A stretch of 64,000 nucleotides of DNA from Oscillospiraceae bacterium (lineage in GTDB: Bacteria > Bacillota > Clostridia > Oscillospirales > Oscillospiraceae), in NCBI GenBank assembly GCA_017437095.1, contig JAFSBW010000043.1:1-64000 (forward strand). The letters are read 5' to 3'. Below, piece by piece: positions 17,847 to 27,794 of the stretch. A model generated the notes under the pieces. The model had not been told where the DNA came from, ran no database searches, and saw only the letters and a program-made list of their open reading frames with translations. How positions within the stretch are numbered: position 1 is the stretch's first letter; every line of letters begins with the position of its first letter. Both the position numbers and the translations under genes were made by a program.

Positions 17847-20126
17847 TTAATTCACAGTAAGCTTAACTGCATCCTCGCAAACATCTGCGTATAGCGTTGC
17901 GATAGAGCTTTCGAAAGAATCGATAATTGCCATAGAAATAGGGTCTTCCAGCTCTTTCTGGATGGTACGGCGAAGGTTTCTTGCGCCATAAGTGGTAGAA
18001 TAAGCCTTTTTCACAAGATATGCAGGCAGCGCATCGCTCCAGCTAAAGGCCAGACCACGGTTCTCCAGGCTTTCCTTCAGCTCTCGCAGCATAATGTCTG
18101 CAATGCCCATAAAGTTTTCTTCGCTAAGATGGTTGAAGGTAATGATCTCGTCTACCCGGTTGATAAATTCAGGCCGCAGGAAGCTGCGCAGAGCCTTCAT
18201 AGTTTTGTCTTTGATCTGGTCCGCCGCGCGGCCGAAGCCAACGCTGGCGGTGGTGCCCTCGCTGCCGGCGTTGGATGTCATAACAATGATGGTATTTTCA
18301 AAGTTGACCACTCTGCCCTGGGCATCGGTAATACGGCCGTCATCCAGCACCTGAAGCAGAATATTCAGCACATCCGGGTGGGCCTTTTCGATCTCGTCAA
18401 ACAAAACTACACTGTAGGGCTTGCGGCGGATCTTCTCTGTAAGCTGGCCGGCTTCATCATAGCCAACATAACCGGGGGGCGAACCAATAAGCTTGGAAAC
18501 CGTATGCTTTTCCATAAACTCGGACATATCCAGGCGAATTAAAGAGTCCACACTGTCAAAAAGATCATTGGCAAGGCATTTTACCAGCTCGGTTTTGCCA
18601 ACACCGGTAGGGCCTACAAAAATAAAGGAAACCGGGCGCTTCTTGGGGGAAATACCAACTCTGCTGCGGCGAATCGCACGGGCAACCGCATCCACAGCTT
18701 CATCCTGGCCTACAATATGCTCTTTGAGCCGGTCTGCCAGGCCCTTGATCTGCTGATACTCCTGAGCCTTGATCTTGGAAGCAGGGATCTTCGTCCAAAG
18801 CTCAATGATCCGCGCCAGGTTTTCCATAGTTACCGCAGGGGCAGGGATACGGTCCAGCTCTTCGATCTGGGCGGCAAGCTGGCAAAGCTTGCTGCGAATA
18901 TGGGCCAGGCGCTCATAGTTCTGGTTTTCCGTATCCTCATTAAGCATACGAAGCTCCAGCTCGTAATCATCCCGCTCCTTACGAAGCTCGGCTCGGCGGG
19001 AGATTTCCTTGCTGCGCAAGTTCAGGTCAGAACATGCTTCGTCCAAAAGGTCGATGGCTTTGTCAGGCAGGAATCGGTCGGTAATATAACGCTCAGACAG
19101 AATAACGCACTGCCGGGCGATCTCTGGAGAAACGGTTACGCCGTGGAAATCGGAGTAGCTTTTGGCAATGCCCTGCATGATCTGGCAGGCTTCCTCAATG
19201 GTCGGCTCAGCAACCGTAACCGGCTGAAAACGGCGCTCCAGAGCGGCATCCTTTTCAATATGCTTGCGGTACTCATTAAAAGTAGTGGCGCCGATCACTT
19301 GGATCTCACCCCGGGAAAGGGCGGGCTTAAGGATATTGGCAGCATTCATAGAGCCCTCAGCATCCCCGGCGCCTACCAGATTATGCACCTCGTCGATCAC
19401 AAGGATGATATTGCCGCAATCTTTGATCTCTGCGATCAGGCTCTTCATGCGGCTTTCAAACTGGCCGCGGAACTGCGTGCCTGCCACCAAAGCAGTAAGA
19501 TCCAGCAGAAAAACTTCCTTATCTTTCAGCTTATAGGGCACATCTCCGGCGGCGATTCTCTGGGCAAGGCCCTCGGCAATGGCGGTCTTACCAACGCCCG
19601 GCTCACCGATCAGGCAAGGATTGTTCTTCTGCCGCCGGTTCAGGATCTGAATGACCCGCTCAGTTTCCACATCCCTGCCGATCACCTTATCCAGCTTGCC
19701 TTCTCTGGCCCTGCCGGTAAGATCCATGCAATAGCTATCCAGGAACTTATGCTTTTTGTTCTTTTTCTTGCCGCTCGGCTCTTCTTCCGGCTCTTTCTTG
19801 GGCTTTTTCGGCTGCTCCGCAGGCAGGTTGGCAGAGCCAAAAAGCTGATTGAGCAGAGGGAAAGTAGCGGTGCGGCTTTCAATATCGTCTTCGTCCTCGC
19901 CGGAATCGTCCTTCTGTCCAAACATGCTTACCATTTCATCGCTAAGGGCATCCAGATCCTCTTCGGAAATGCCCATTTGCTTAACGGCAGCATCGATCTG
20001 AGGGATACCCAGGCTGCGGGCGCACTTGAGGCAGTAGCCCTCGTTGAGGGTTACGCCATTTTCGATCTTCGTAACAAAAACAACCGCAATACTTTTACGG
20101 CACTTGGCGCACATTTTCGGTTGCAT
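17847..20126 (-). CDS. clpE: ClpE-like AAA+ protease ATPase with N-terminal zinc finger
   Basis: Hsp100 unfoldase that probably feeds substrates to ClpP. 759 residues. The N-terminus has CAKC and CLKC pairs (residues 6-9 and about 32-35), a four-cysteine zinc finger as in ClpE, in place of the Clp-N double repeat of ClpC. An acidic and then lysine-rich linker (about 70-125) follows. Walker A motifs are GEPGVGKTA (near 175) and GPTGVGKTE (near 508), with a coiled-coil middle domain between. A VGF triplet fits the ClpP-docking loop. It lies between truA and rarA. CtsR-type regulation cannot be assessed because the gene is internal to the run. Confidence 0.88.
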   Translation of the reverse strand: MQPKMCAKCRKSIAVVFVTKIENGVTLNEGYCLKCARSLGIPQIDAAVKQMGISEEDLDALSDEMVSMFGQKDDSGEDEDDIESRTATFPLLNQLFGSANLPAEQPKKPKKEPEEEPSGKKKNKKHKFLDSYCMDLTGRAREGKLDKVIGRDVETERVIQILNRRQKNNPCLIGEPGVGKTAIAEGLAQRIAAGDVPYKLKDKEVFLLDLTALVAGTQFRGQFESRMKSLIAEIKDCGNIILVIDEVHNLVGAGDAEGSMNAANILKPALSRGEIQVIGATTFNEYRKHIEKDAALERRFQPVTVAEPTIEEACQIMQGIAKSYSDFHGVTVSPEIARQCVILSERYITDRFLPDKAIDLLDEACSDLNLRSKEISRRAELRKERDDYELELRMLNEDTENQNYERLAHIRSKLCQLAAQIEELDRIPAPAVTMENLARIIELWTKIPASKIKAQEYQQIKGLADRLKEHIVGQDEAVDAVARAIRRSRVGISPKKRPVSFIFVGPTGVGKTELVKCLANDLFDSVDSLIRLDMSEFMEKHTVSKLIGSPPGYVGYDEAGQLTEKIRRKPYSVVLFDEIEKAHPDVLNILLQVLDDGRITDAQGRVVNFENTIIVMTSNAGSEGTTASVGFGRAADQIKDKTMKALRSFLRPEFINRVDEIITFNHLSEENFMGIADIMLRELKESLENRGLAFSWSDALPAYLVKKAYSTTYGARNLRRTIQKELEDPISMAIIDSFESSIATLYADVCEDAVKLTVN

Positions 20127-20150
20127 AAAATCACTCCTTCGCTAAGGGTC

Positions 20151-20936
20151 TTAAATAGAAACTGTTATGTTCTCTCCGGGGCACTCGAAAGCATCTTCCC
20201 CACCGTACCAAAGGTGGGACATGTAGAGCCCTCCCGCCGGAACAGTAGGCCCGGCAGCTGTACGGTTGCCGCTGGCGAGAATATCTGCGATCTCGCTGGG
20301 TTTGATCTTGCCTTCCCCGGCATACACAACAGTTCCCGCCATGGCTCTTGCCATATTATAAAGGAAACCGTTGGCGCATACACGAAGATAGATCAGATCC
20401 CCTTTTCGCTCTACATTATAATAATAGACAGTTCGAACTGTAGTTTTGGTTTCCGTGCCTACAGAGCGAACAGCCGCAAAATCGTGGGTGCCAACAAACT
20501 GGCTGGCTGCTTCCTGAAGAACCTTTTCATCCAGATGTTTCGGATAAAACCAGGCTCTGTTCACATAGAACGGATCGCGCACCCGGGAATTATAAATAAG
20601 ATAGGTGTACTCTTTACGAACGCAAGAGCCTATGGCATTAAAGCCTTCGCTTACTTCAAAAGCTTTGGTAACAACAATGTCAGCCGGCAAATGGGTATTT
20701 AACGCATAGGGCAGGCGGTCGCAGGGAATGGATGAAGCTGTGCGAAAATTTGCCACATAGCACTTGGCGTGAACGCCTGCATCCGTACGGCCGCAGCCGG
20801 TAACATGGGTAGTATGCCCAACAACCATAGCGATCGCTTTTTCCAAAGTCTGCTGTACGGTAGGCAAATTCTTTTGCATCTGCCAGCCATGGTACGCAGT
20901 GCCTTCATAGGTTAAAAACAAAGCAATATTACGCAT
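20151..20936 (-). CDS. truA: tRNA pseudouridine synthase A (positions 38-40)
   Basis: Converts uridines 38-40 of the tRNA anticodon arm to pseudouridine. 261 residues. The catalytic aspartate is in GCGRTDAGVHAKCYVANF near residue 51, preceded by YEGTAYHGWQMQKNLPTVQ. NGFLYNMARAMAGTVVYAGEGK near residue 195 is the other family signature. It lies directly after ecfT (8-base gap), the classic ecfA1-ecfA2-ecfT-truA order. rplM and rpsI, which usually follow, are replaced by clpE here. Confidence 0.97.
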   Translation of the reverse strand: MRNIALFLTYEGTAYHGWQMQKNLPTVQQTLEKAIAMVVGHTTHVTGCGRTDAGVHAKCYVANFRTASSIPCDRLPYALNTHLPADIVVTKAFEVSEGFNAIGSCVRKEYTYLIYNSRVRDPFYVNRAWFYPKHLDEKVLQEAASQFVGTHDFAAVRSVGTETKTTVRTVYYYNVERKGDLIYLRVCANGFLYNMARAMAGTVVYAGEGKIKPSEIADILASGNRTAAGPTVPAGGLYMSHLWYGGEDAFECPGENITVSI

Positions 20937-20944
20937 AAATCTCC

Positions 20945-21751
20945 TTACCAGCCAAAGCAGCGCAACGTAATAATAGTGGCGAGCAAAATAATGCCTGCCA
21001 AAAATGCCAGATAATCCCGGCGCTTATAGCGCAGCAGCTTCATCTTGGTGCGGCCTTCTCCCCCATGGTAGCAGCGGCACTCCATAGCAGTAGCCAGCTC
21101 ATCTGCCCGGCGGAAAGCGCCGATAAAAAGAGGCACCAAAATAGGAATCAATGCTCTAACCCGCTCCATCAGCTTGCCGGATTCAAAATCCGCGCCACGG
21201 GAGCGCTGGGCAGACATGATTTTATCCGTTTCCTCAATAAGCGTAGGGATAAACCTAAGGGCAATGCACATCATCATTGCCAGCTCATGCACGGGGAAAT
21301 GCAGCTTTTTCAGGGGACTCAGCAGGCTCTCTAAGCCGTCCGTAAGAGAAATAGGCGAAGTGGTATAGGTAAGCAAAAATGTGGCGCTTACCAGCATCAT
21401 GATCCGCACGATCATATATACCGCACGGACTACACCCTCCAGGGTAATGGTGATGATCCACCACTTTACAAGCACAGTTTCGCCATCGGTCAAAAAGATA
21501 TTTAAAACTCCGGTAAATACCAAAATAAATACCAGCGGTTTCAACCCGCGGAAAATAGACTTAAGGGAAATGGTGGAAATAGCAATACAAAGAGCAAGAA
21601 AAGCAAGGCAAACCAGGTAGGAAACCCAGGTTTTCGCAACAAAAAGCGCCACAATGTAAACGATCAGCACCAAAAGTTTAGTGCGCGGGTCTAAGCGATG
21701 AATAAAGGATGTTCCGGGAAAATACTGGCCCAGGGTAATATCTTTAAGCAT
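20945..21751 (-). CDS. ecfT: Energy-coupling factor transporter transmembrane protein EcfT
   Basis: Membrane scaffold of a group II ECF vitamin transporter that links the two ATPases to exchangeable substrate-binding S components. 268 residues with about six hydrophobic helices. Visible are GTSFIHRLDPRTKL near residue 15 and the coupling-helix motifs AQRSRGADFESG and ATAMECRCYHGGEGRT. Its start overlaps ecfA2 by 8 bases. No S component gene is present in the window. Confidence 0.95.
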   Translation of the reverse strand: MLKDITLGQYFPGTSFIHRLDPRTKLLVLIVYIVALFVAKTWVSYLVCLAFLALCIAISTISLKSIFRGLKPLVFILVFTGVLNIFLTDGETVLVKWWIITITLEGVVRAVYMIVRIMMLVSATFLLTYTTSPISLTDGLESLLSPLKKLHFPVHELAMMMCIALRFIPTLIEETDKIMSAQRSRGADFESGKLMERVRALIPILVPLFIGAFRRADELATAMECRCYHGGEGRTKMKLLRYKRRDYLAFLAGIILLATIITLRCFGW

Positions 21752-22607
21752 GGCCGTTACCTCCCCGAAGCGTTTTCAGGGCGTGGATCGCCTGCTCCAT
21801 AGTATATACCGGCTCTACATCCAAGCCTTTTTCCCGCAGCTTCATAAACACACGGGTTACAGGCGGGATATCCAAGCCCATTTCCTGCAGCTGCCATGCC
21901 TGGCGGAATACTTCTTTTACAGAGCCGTCATAGGCAAGATGCGCCTTGTTCATAACCAAAATACGGTCGCTCATGCGGGCAACATCGCTCATAGAGTGGC
22001 TTACCATAATAATAGCAGCATTCTTTTCCTGGCGGTAGCGGGAGATATTTTCCAGGATCTCTTCCCTGCCCTGGGGATCCAGGCCGGCTGTAGGCTCGTC
22101 CAAAATAAGGATCTCCGGCTCCATGGCGATCACGCCGGCAATGGCCACGCGGCGCTTCTGTCCGCCGGAAAGATCAAAGGGCGAACTTTCCAGTACGCTT
22201 TCAGGAAGGGCCACAAAATCTGCCGCTTCCAATACGCGACGGTGGATCTCTTCCTTATCCAGCTTCATATTTTTAGGTCCAAAGGCAATATCTTTATATA
22301 CCGTTTCTTCAAACAGCTGATACTCCGGATACTGAAACACCAGGCCAACACGGAAACGGCTGGCCCGGGTAGCTGCCTTGCTTTCCCAAATACTTTTGCC
22401 ATCGAGCAGTACCTCGCCGGAGGTAGGCTTGAGCAAACCGTTAAGATGCTGGATCAGGGTAGATTTTCCGGAGCCGGTATGGCCGATCAGGCCAAGAAAC
22501 TCTCCCCTTTCCAGAGAAAACGAAACATCCTGCAGAGCAACATGCTCAAAGGGAGTACCCTGGCTATATATATGATTCAGTTTTTTTACCTCTAATATAG
22601 GTGCCAC
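21744..22607 (-). CDS. ecfA2: ECF transporter ATP-binding protein EcfA2
   Basis: ABC ATPase of the ECF module. 287 residues. Walker A is GLIGHTGSGKSTLIQ near residue 40, the Q-loop is FQYPEYQLFEE, the signature is FDLSGGQKRRVAIAGV, and Walker B is ILILDEPTAGLDPQG. The longer C-terminus with LGLDIPPVTRVFMKL-like sequence is typical of EcfA2. It pairs with ecfA1, 22 bases upstream. Confidence 0.95.
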   Translation of the reverse strand: MAPILEVKKLNHIYSQGTPFEHVALQDVSFSLERGEFLGLIGHTGSGKSTLIQHLNGLLKPTSGEVLLDGKSIWESKAATRASRFRVGLVFQYPEYQLFEETVYKDIAFGPKNMKLDKEEIHRRVLEAADFVALPESVLESSPFDLSGGQKRRVAIAGVIAMEPEILILDEPTAGLDPQGREEILENISRYRQEKNAAIIMVSHSMSDVARMSDRILVMNKAHLAYDGSVKEVFRQAWQLQEMGLDIPPVTRVFMKLREKGLDVEPVYTMEQAIHALKTLRGGNGHA

Positions 22608-22629
22608 GATTCTTCCTCCAAATAGGATG

Positions 22630-23472
22630 TTAAATGCTTTTCAAAATCGCATCTGCGCAGCTATCAATGTCCAGCTTGTCCAGGGGCAAAGAAAAGCCCT
22701 CTTTATTCAGCGCATAGCAAAGCTCCGCAGTTTCCGGAGCTGCTAAACCGATGGCATGGAGTTTTTCAATTTGAGAAAACACCTGCTCAGGGCAACCGTC
22801 CAGGGCGACCTCCCCCTTATGCAGCACGATCACTCGCTGCGCCTGGGCAGCTTCCTCCATATGGTGGGTGATCAATACAACGGTTATGCCCTTTTCTCTA
22901 TTCAGGCGCAGGATCGTATCCATGACCTCGCGGCGGCCCTTAGGGTCAAGCATGGCAGTAGGCTCATCCAAAACAATGCATTTAGGCTCCATAGCGATAA
23001 CGCCCGCAATGGCAATGCGCTGTTTTTGGCCGCCGGAAAGCAAATGGGGCGCATGCTCCCGGTAATCGTACATATCTACCTGGCGCAAGGCCTTATCCAC
23101 ACGGTTGCGGATCTCAGGCGCTGCAATGCCAAGGTTTTCCGGGCCGAACGCAACATCCTCTTCCACCACATTGGCAACGATTTGATTATCGGGATTCTGA
23201 AAAACCATGCCTACGCTGCGGCGAATCTGGATCAGGCGATCTTCATTGGCACTGTCTATGCCATAAACATAGACCTTGCCGCCGCAGGGCAGTAAAATAG
23301 AATTAAAATGCTTGGCAAGGGTAGATTTTCCGCAACCGTTACCGCCTAAAACGGCAACAAAGCTGCCTTGCTCAAGGCTCAGGCTCAGGTCTTTAAATAC
23401 GGCAACGCCGGGCGTGTCTTCCACGCCCGGATACTCGTATGCCAAATGCTCAACACGAATTGCTTCGCTCAA
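22630..23472 (-). CDS. ecfA1: ECF transporter ATP-binding protein EcfA1
   Basis: Second ABC ATPase of the ECF module. 280 residues. Walker A is VLGGNGCGKSTLAKHFN near residue 40, the Q-loop is VFQNPDNQIVANVVEEDVAFG, the signature is LLSGGQKQRIAIAGV, and Walker B is CIVLDEPTAMLDPKGR. The phrase NPDNQIVA is characteristic of EcfA1. It follows the methyltransferase gene after 12 bases. Confidence 0.95.
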   Translation of the reverse strand: MSEAIRVEHLAYEYPGVEDTPGVAVFKDLSLSLEQGSFVAVLGGNGCGKSTLAKHFNSILLPCGGKVYVYGIDSANEDRLIQIRRSVGMVFQNPDNQIVANVVEEDVAFGPENLGIAAPEIRNRVDKALRQVDMYDYREHAPHLLSGGQKQRIAIAGVIAMEPKCIVLDEPTAMLDPKGRREVMDTILRLNREKGITVVLITHHMEEAAQAQRVIVLHKGEVALDGCPEQVFSQIEKLHAIGLAAPETAELCYALNKEGFSLPLDKLDIDSCADAILKSI

Positions 23473-23484
23473 TGTAAATCCTCC

Positions 23485-24357
23485 TTAGGGAGTCCACCTT
23501 CCCGTAGCGCCGCAGGGCAGCACAAACCCGGTGGAAGAAACGGGCAAGCCCAATTCTCCTACCGCTGTACTGCCGCCGTGGGTCGCTCCAAATACAGAAT
23601 CGGCGGCGTAGCCAACAGCGCTGGGAGCAAGGCCGGTAGTATAAGAATTGATAATTACAAACAAGGGGTTGTCGGTTAGCAGCTTAGCGGTTTCCAGCAA
23701 GAAGGGATAAAAGCTGGTTTCCATTTTCCAGATCTCACCGCTGGGGCCTCTGCCGTAGCTGGGAGGATCCATAATAATGCCGTCATAACGCCGTCCACGC
23801 CGGATCTCTCTCTGGATAAACTTGCCGCAATCATCCACGATCCAGTGAATGGGCCTATCCACCAGGCCGGAAGCCTGGGCATTTTCTTTCGCCCAGGCAA
23901 CCATGCCCTTAGATGCATCCACATGGTATACCTCTGCCCCACCGGCAGCAGCCGCCAAAGTAGCGCCGCCGGAATAGGCAAACAGATTCAATACCCTTAC
24001 CGGGCGCTTGCTGGCAGCCTGCGCTACGGTATCGCGGATAAAATCCCAGTTGGCAGCCTGCTCCGGGAAAACGCCGGTGTGCTTGAAATTCATAGGTTTG
24101 ACATTAAATGTCAAATAGTCCTTATACTTAATTTGCCAGCGCTCGGGAAGCTTATGATCCGTCCAATGGCCGCCGCCGGTAGCAGAGCGAACATAGCGGG
24201 CATCATATTTTTTCCAAGCCGGATGGCTGTGGGGCGTAGCCCAAATCACCTGAGGATCCGGGCGTACAAGGATATGCTTACCCCAGCGCTCCAGGCGTTC
24301 GCCATCAGAGGTATCCAAAACCTCATAGTCTTTCCACTGGTCAGAAATCCAAATCAT
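23485..24357 (-). CDS. Class I SAM-dependent methyltransferase, RlmI/RlmK-like
   Basis: Probable rRNA cytosine methyltransferase. 290 residues. The SAM-binding core starts at RVLNLFAYSGGATLAAAAGGAEVYHVD (about 120-146), and the catalytic MDPPSYGRG follows near 196. FKHTGVFPEQAANWDFI before the core is typical of the PF10672-type family. There is no PUA domain. It lies between pbp1A and ecfA1. The exact target base is not predictable. Confidence 0.85.
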   Translation of the reverse strand: MIWISDQWKDYEVLDTSDGERLERWGKHILVRPDPQVIWATPHSHPAWKKYDARYVRSATGGGHWTDHKLPERWQIKYKDYLTFNVKPMNFKHTGVFPEQAANWDFIRDTVAQAASKRPVRVLNLFAYSGGATLAAAAGGAEVYHVDASKGMVAWAKENAQASGLVDRPIHWIVDDCGKFIQREIRRGRRYDGIIMDPPSYGRGPSGEIWKMETSFYPFLLETAKLLTDNPLFVIINSYTTGLAPSAVGYAADSVFGATHGGSTAVGELGLPVSSTGFVLPCGATGRWTP

Positions 24358-24374
24358 ATCTATCTCCTAAAAGG

Positions 24375-27182
24375 TTATCCCACTTCGGGAAGAGTAGTTT
24401 CGGGAGTTGTCTCGGGAGGATTCTCGGGCGTAGTTTCCGGAGGGACAGTAACCTCAGGGCCACCGGGAATTACAGGATCGTCGATTCCGGGAAGCTTAGA
24501 AGCGAGATATTCTGTCCAAGTCTTTTCCGTGTGGTCAGGGCATACAAGGTAGGGGTGATCCTCTTCCTTGTTGAGATTATTCTTAAAGCCCTTAAAAGCC
24601 GCATCCGCGCCCTTTTTATCGATCAGATAGATATAATCATCTCTTACATAGGCATCTACCAGACCGGTCTTAGAGGCCTTCTTGATCTCGTTAAACTTCT
24701 CTACAGTAATGCGTACAAGGGCCTTTTCCTCGATAGTTGCCTGGTTTTCCTGGGCAAAAAGCTTGCACCACTCAGTAGCAACACCGCCGCCGGAGCAATA
24801 CTCAACAATGGTATGGCAGTCGCAGGATTGCTTGGGCACATCCTGGCGAAGCACACGAACAGTTTCGCTAACGCGGGTAAAGCCGCTGCCTGCGCGAACG
24901 TCCTTATCGCAAGCGTCGGTTGCCAGCTTACCGCAATCCAGGCAGACCTTTACAGATGTGAAGCCGCTCCAATCCACCATGCCGGTTTCCGATTTTTTCA
25001 CACCTTCGTGCAAAGGCGTAAGCACCTTGCTAAACAGATAGGCGGAAGGATTGTTTACGCCGCCGCGCATGAAGATCTGCTCCGGCTGGTCATAACCGCA
25101 CCAAATAGCTGCGGTATAATACTTTGTAAAGCCGCAGAACCAACGGTCCTTATTGCTGGCGGTCGTACCGGTTTTGCCGTATACATAGGCGTTTTTGATT
25201 TTGGCTTCCGTACCGGTACCGCCGGCAACAGCATCCTCCAGGCAATAGTTCATATAGTTTACTGCCTTCTCAGAGAGGATCTGCTCGCTTACCTGCGTAT
25301 TTTCCAAAACCAGCTTGCCGTTGCTGTCGTAAACATACAGCCAGGTACGGGCCTGACGGCGCACGCCGTTATAGGCATAGGTGGAGAAGGCATTGGCCAT
25401 ATCTCTTACAGTAACACCAACTGTCTGGGCGCCGGCAGCAAGCGGCGCATAGTCTTCATCTGTCTTGATGGTGCCGTTGGGCATCACATAGCTGCGGGTA
25501 AGGGTAGACAAGCCAAACTTATTCTTTGCGAAATCATAGGAATAGCTAAGGCCAATTTCGTCAAGCGTGTTGGCGGCAACGGCATTAACAGAACGGACAA
25601 CTGCCTGATGCATCGTAAGAGAATAGTTGTATTTACGGTTGTCATTCTTGGGCCAGCCGGTGCTGCCGTTGTATTTCAGGGGCAAGTCTTTAATGATCGT
25701 AGCCGGAGAATAGCCCTGGATATTAAAAGCAGGGCCGTAAACGGAGATAGGCTTAATAGAAGAGCCGCTCTGCAGCTCAGAATCGATAGCGCGGTTCAGG
25801 CCGTCGTGAACGATCTTTTCTCCAACACCGCCGCAAATAGCTACAATATCGCCGGTCTCATTATCGATCACCACGATAGCAGACTGAAGCTGGCTGCTGC
25901 CACGGGTCTTAGGAATCTGGCTTAAGTCTGTATAGATCTTGTCAACCTGGTTTTGTACTTCCATATCCATAGTGGAATAGATATGAAGACCCGCACGGCT
26001 GATATAGTTCTTGTAGTAATTCTTGGTGTCGTTATTCCAGGTCATACCGTCCCGCTCAGCCAAAGCCATGGCAACATCTTCAATTACCGTATCGGTAAAA
26101 TAGGAATAAACCTCTAGGCTGGCGCCCTCGGAGATTCCGGCATCGGTATTGCAAAGGGGGCAGTAATAATTACCGTTTTCGTGCTTATAAGTGCTGACCA
26201 GGCCGCGATATTCGCAATCATCATTCTTGCAGGTAGCAAACTGGTCTTCCAGATCAACGCCATCCTTATTTACAATAACCTGCGCATAGGCGGCATCGTA
26301 TTCATCTTGGGTGAGCCAACCCTGCTCCAGCATCTGCTCCAAAACCAGGTTTTTGCGGTAATTGTTACGCTGGTAGCCGTTCATTTCCTCACCGTCTTTG
26401 GTAAGGGCATAAACGGAGGTGCCGTAGGGATCGTACATAGAGGGGTTGTTGGTAATAGAAATCAAGCTGGCGCATTCCGCAGTGGTAAGCATTTCCAGCT
26501 CCTTGCCGAAATACTTGGCGGCAGCAGTACGAACACCCTGGCATTTTCTGCCAAACCAGATCTCGTTAAGGTAATATTCCATGATTACTTCTTTGTCGTA
26601 GCGCTTTTCAATATCATTGGCGCGGAAGATCTCAAGAAGCTTACGCTGAACGGTAACATCGTTATCACCGGTATGGTTTTTTACCAGCTGCTGGGTAATG
26701 GTAGAGCCGCCGGCATCCGCATCACCAAAGAACATACCGGCACATGCTTTGATTGTGGTAACCCAGTCCACGCCCTGATGCTCATAGAAGCGCTTATCTT
26801 CAATGGCGATGGCAGCATGGATCAGGTCCTCCGGAATATCCTCATAATCTGCCCAGGAGTTGTACACATCCGCAAAGATTTTCTGCTGCAGCTGCACATT
26901 GCCATCTTTATCGTAATAGTATACAAAGGAGTTGGAATCCTTTACTGCATCGGACAGATCGATATGGGTATCCTGCATGGCATCCGATTCCAAAAAATCA
27001 CTAAGCGATCCCAGGAATACAACAATGCAAATGCCGCAGATAATAGCAACGGTAGCCGCAGCCGCAAGGGCTACCTTCGCTGCGGTAAATACAACCATCC
27101 AAACCCGATACAGAAGTTTCAGCGCCCAATGGGGCTGCCAATCCTGGCGGGGGGGCTTGGGGGTGTTTTGATCCTTCATCAT
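24375..27182 (-). CDS. pbp1A: Class A penicillin-binding protein (transglycosylase/transpeptidase)
   Basis: Bifunctional peptidoglycan synthase anchored by one N-terminal helix (about 30-53). About 935 residues. The GT51 domain has EDKRFYEHQGVDW and STITQQLVKN (about 120-260). The transpeptidase has SSIK (near 472), a SVN motif and KTGTT (near 670). Two cysteine pairs (CKNDDC, CPLC; about 317-343) sit between the domains like a zinc ribbon, and a second cysteine-rich stretch (CLDCGKLATDAC and following) lies after the transpeptidase. The C-terminus is a Pro/Thr/Glu-rich tail. The start at 27182 has GGAGGT 6 bases upstream; ATG codons also exist at 27188 and 27179. It is first in a nine-gene run. 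Confidence 0.93.
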   Translation of the reverse strand: MMKDQNTPKPPRQDWQPHWALKLLYRVWMVVFTAAKVALAAAATVAIICGICIVVFLGSLSDFLESDAMQDTHIDLSDAVKDSNSFVYYYDKDGNVQLQQKIFADVYNSWADYEDIPEDLIHAAIAIEDKRFYEHQGVDWVTTIKACAGMFFGDADAGGSTITQQLVKNHTGDNDVTVQRKLLEIFRANDIEKRYDKEVIMEYYLNEIWFGRKCQGVRTAAAKYFGKELEMLTTAECASLISITNNPSMYDPYGTSVYALTKDGEEMNGYQRNNYRKNLVLEQMLEQGWLTQDEYDAAYAQVIVNKDGVDLEDQFATCKNDDCEYRGLVSTYKHENGNYYCPLCNTDAGISEGASLEVYSYFTDTVIEDVAMALAERDGMTWNNDTKNYYKNYISRAGLHIYSTMDMEVQNQVDKIYTDLSQIPKTRGSSQLQSAIVVIDNETGDIVAICGGVGEKIVHDGLNRAIDSELQSGSSIKPISVYGPAFNIQGYSPATIIKDLPLKYNGSTGWPKNDNRKYNYSLTMHQAVVRSVNAVAANTLDEIGLSYSYDFAKNKFGLSTLTRSYVMPNGTIKTDEDYAPLAAGAQTVGVTVRDMANAFSTYAYNGVRRQARTWLYVYDSNGKLVLENTQVSEQILSEKAVNYMNYCLEDAVAGGTGTEAKIKNAYVYGKTGTTASNKDRWFCGFTKYYTAAIWCGYDQPEQIFMRGGVNNPSAYLFSKVLTPLHEGVKKSETGMVDWSGFTSVKVCLDCGKLATDACDKDVRAGSGFTRVSETVRVLRQDVPKQSCDCHTIVEYCSGGGVATEWCKLFAQENQATIEEKALVRITVEKFNEIKKASKTGLVDAYVRDDYIYLIDKKGADAAFKGFKNNLNKEEDHPYLVCPDHTEKTWTEYLASKLPGIDDPVIPGGPEVTVPPETTPENPPETTPETTLPEVG

Positions 27183-27280
27183 ATTCATACCTCCATTTAC
27201 CCGGCAGCAAGGCCGGTTGGGTGATGTTTGTATACAGAACTTTATAGAAAACGATAGTTACCTACAATATCGTTCATGAT

Positions 27281-27291
27281 ATTATAGCATA
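27281..27291 (-). promoter_or_regulatory. Extended -10 promoter for pbp1A and downstream genes
   Basis: On the minus strand TATGCTATAAT is a perfect extended -10 about 95 bases before the pbp1A start. The -35 is poor. The same TATGCTAT core appears at the carD and pyk promoters. Confidence 0.65.
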
Positions 27292-27403
27292 CCCAAACTA
27301 AAAACGAAAGCCCCAATTTCGTAAATAATCATTGAACAAATTATTTCCAAGGCATAAAGCAGACCCTCTTTTCATAACATATACCATGAAAGCATATTTC
27401 CTC

Positions 27404-27432
27404 TTGATTTTACGGCAAAGAGTTTGTAAAAT
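27404..27432 (+). promoter_or_regulatory. Promoter for the DUF1292 gene
   Basis: TTGATT and TAAAAT with a 17-bp spacer, followed by AAGGAGG 8 bases before the ATG at 27463. Confidence 0.7.
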
Positions 27433-27462
27433 AGAAACAGAAAATCTAAGGAGGAATTTATC

Positions 27463-27741
27463 ATGGAAGATCAATTCGGTTCTGACTTTATTACCATCGT
27501 AGATGAAGACGGCACAGAATATGAACTGGAAGTCCTGTCCACTTTGGAATATAACGGCGAGAATTATCTGGCGGTTGTTCCCGCCGGAGAAGAGGATGTA
27601 GAAGCCCTGGAAGTCAGCATTCTCAAGAATGTAGATGAAGATGGCGAGAGCATTCTGTGCGCTGTAGAAGACGAGCAAGAGCTGCAAACTGTATACGAGC
27701 TCATCATGAACGAGCTCTACGAAGAAGAAGACGAAGACTAA
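27463..27741 (+). CDS. DUF1292 family acidic small protein
   Basis: A 92-residue, strongly acidic protein of unknown function. The core FITIVDEDGTEYELEVLSTLEYNGENYLAV matches the DUF1292 family (related to B. subtilis YrzB), which is often encoded beside ruvX/yqgF. Here ruvX is about 3 kb away on the other strand. The tail ends EEEDED. It has its own promoter and a strong ribosome site. The probable 6S RNA follows. Confidence 0.85.
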   Translation: MEDQFGSDFITIVDEDGTEYELEVLSTLEYNGENYLAVVPAGEEDVEALEVSILKNVDEDGESILCAVEDEQELQTVYELIMNELYEEEDED

Positions 27742-27794
27742 AGCAAACCCTGCTTGGTGCGTAATGTGTCTATTTGGACCCACATTTTATAATA

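Noticed and set aside
18717..20702. 661-codon open frame antisense to clpE and truA
   Set aside because: It spans two certain genes on the other strand and has no protein-like motif.
27774..27793. TTGGAC followed by TATAAT as a full promoter for the 6S-like RNA
   Set aside because: The spacing between the hexamers is only 8 bp. The -10 is kept as probable but the -35 is not.
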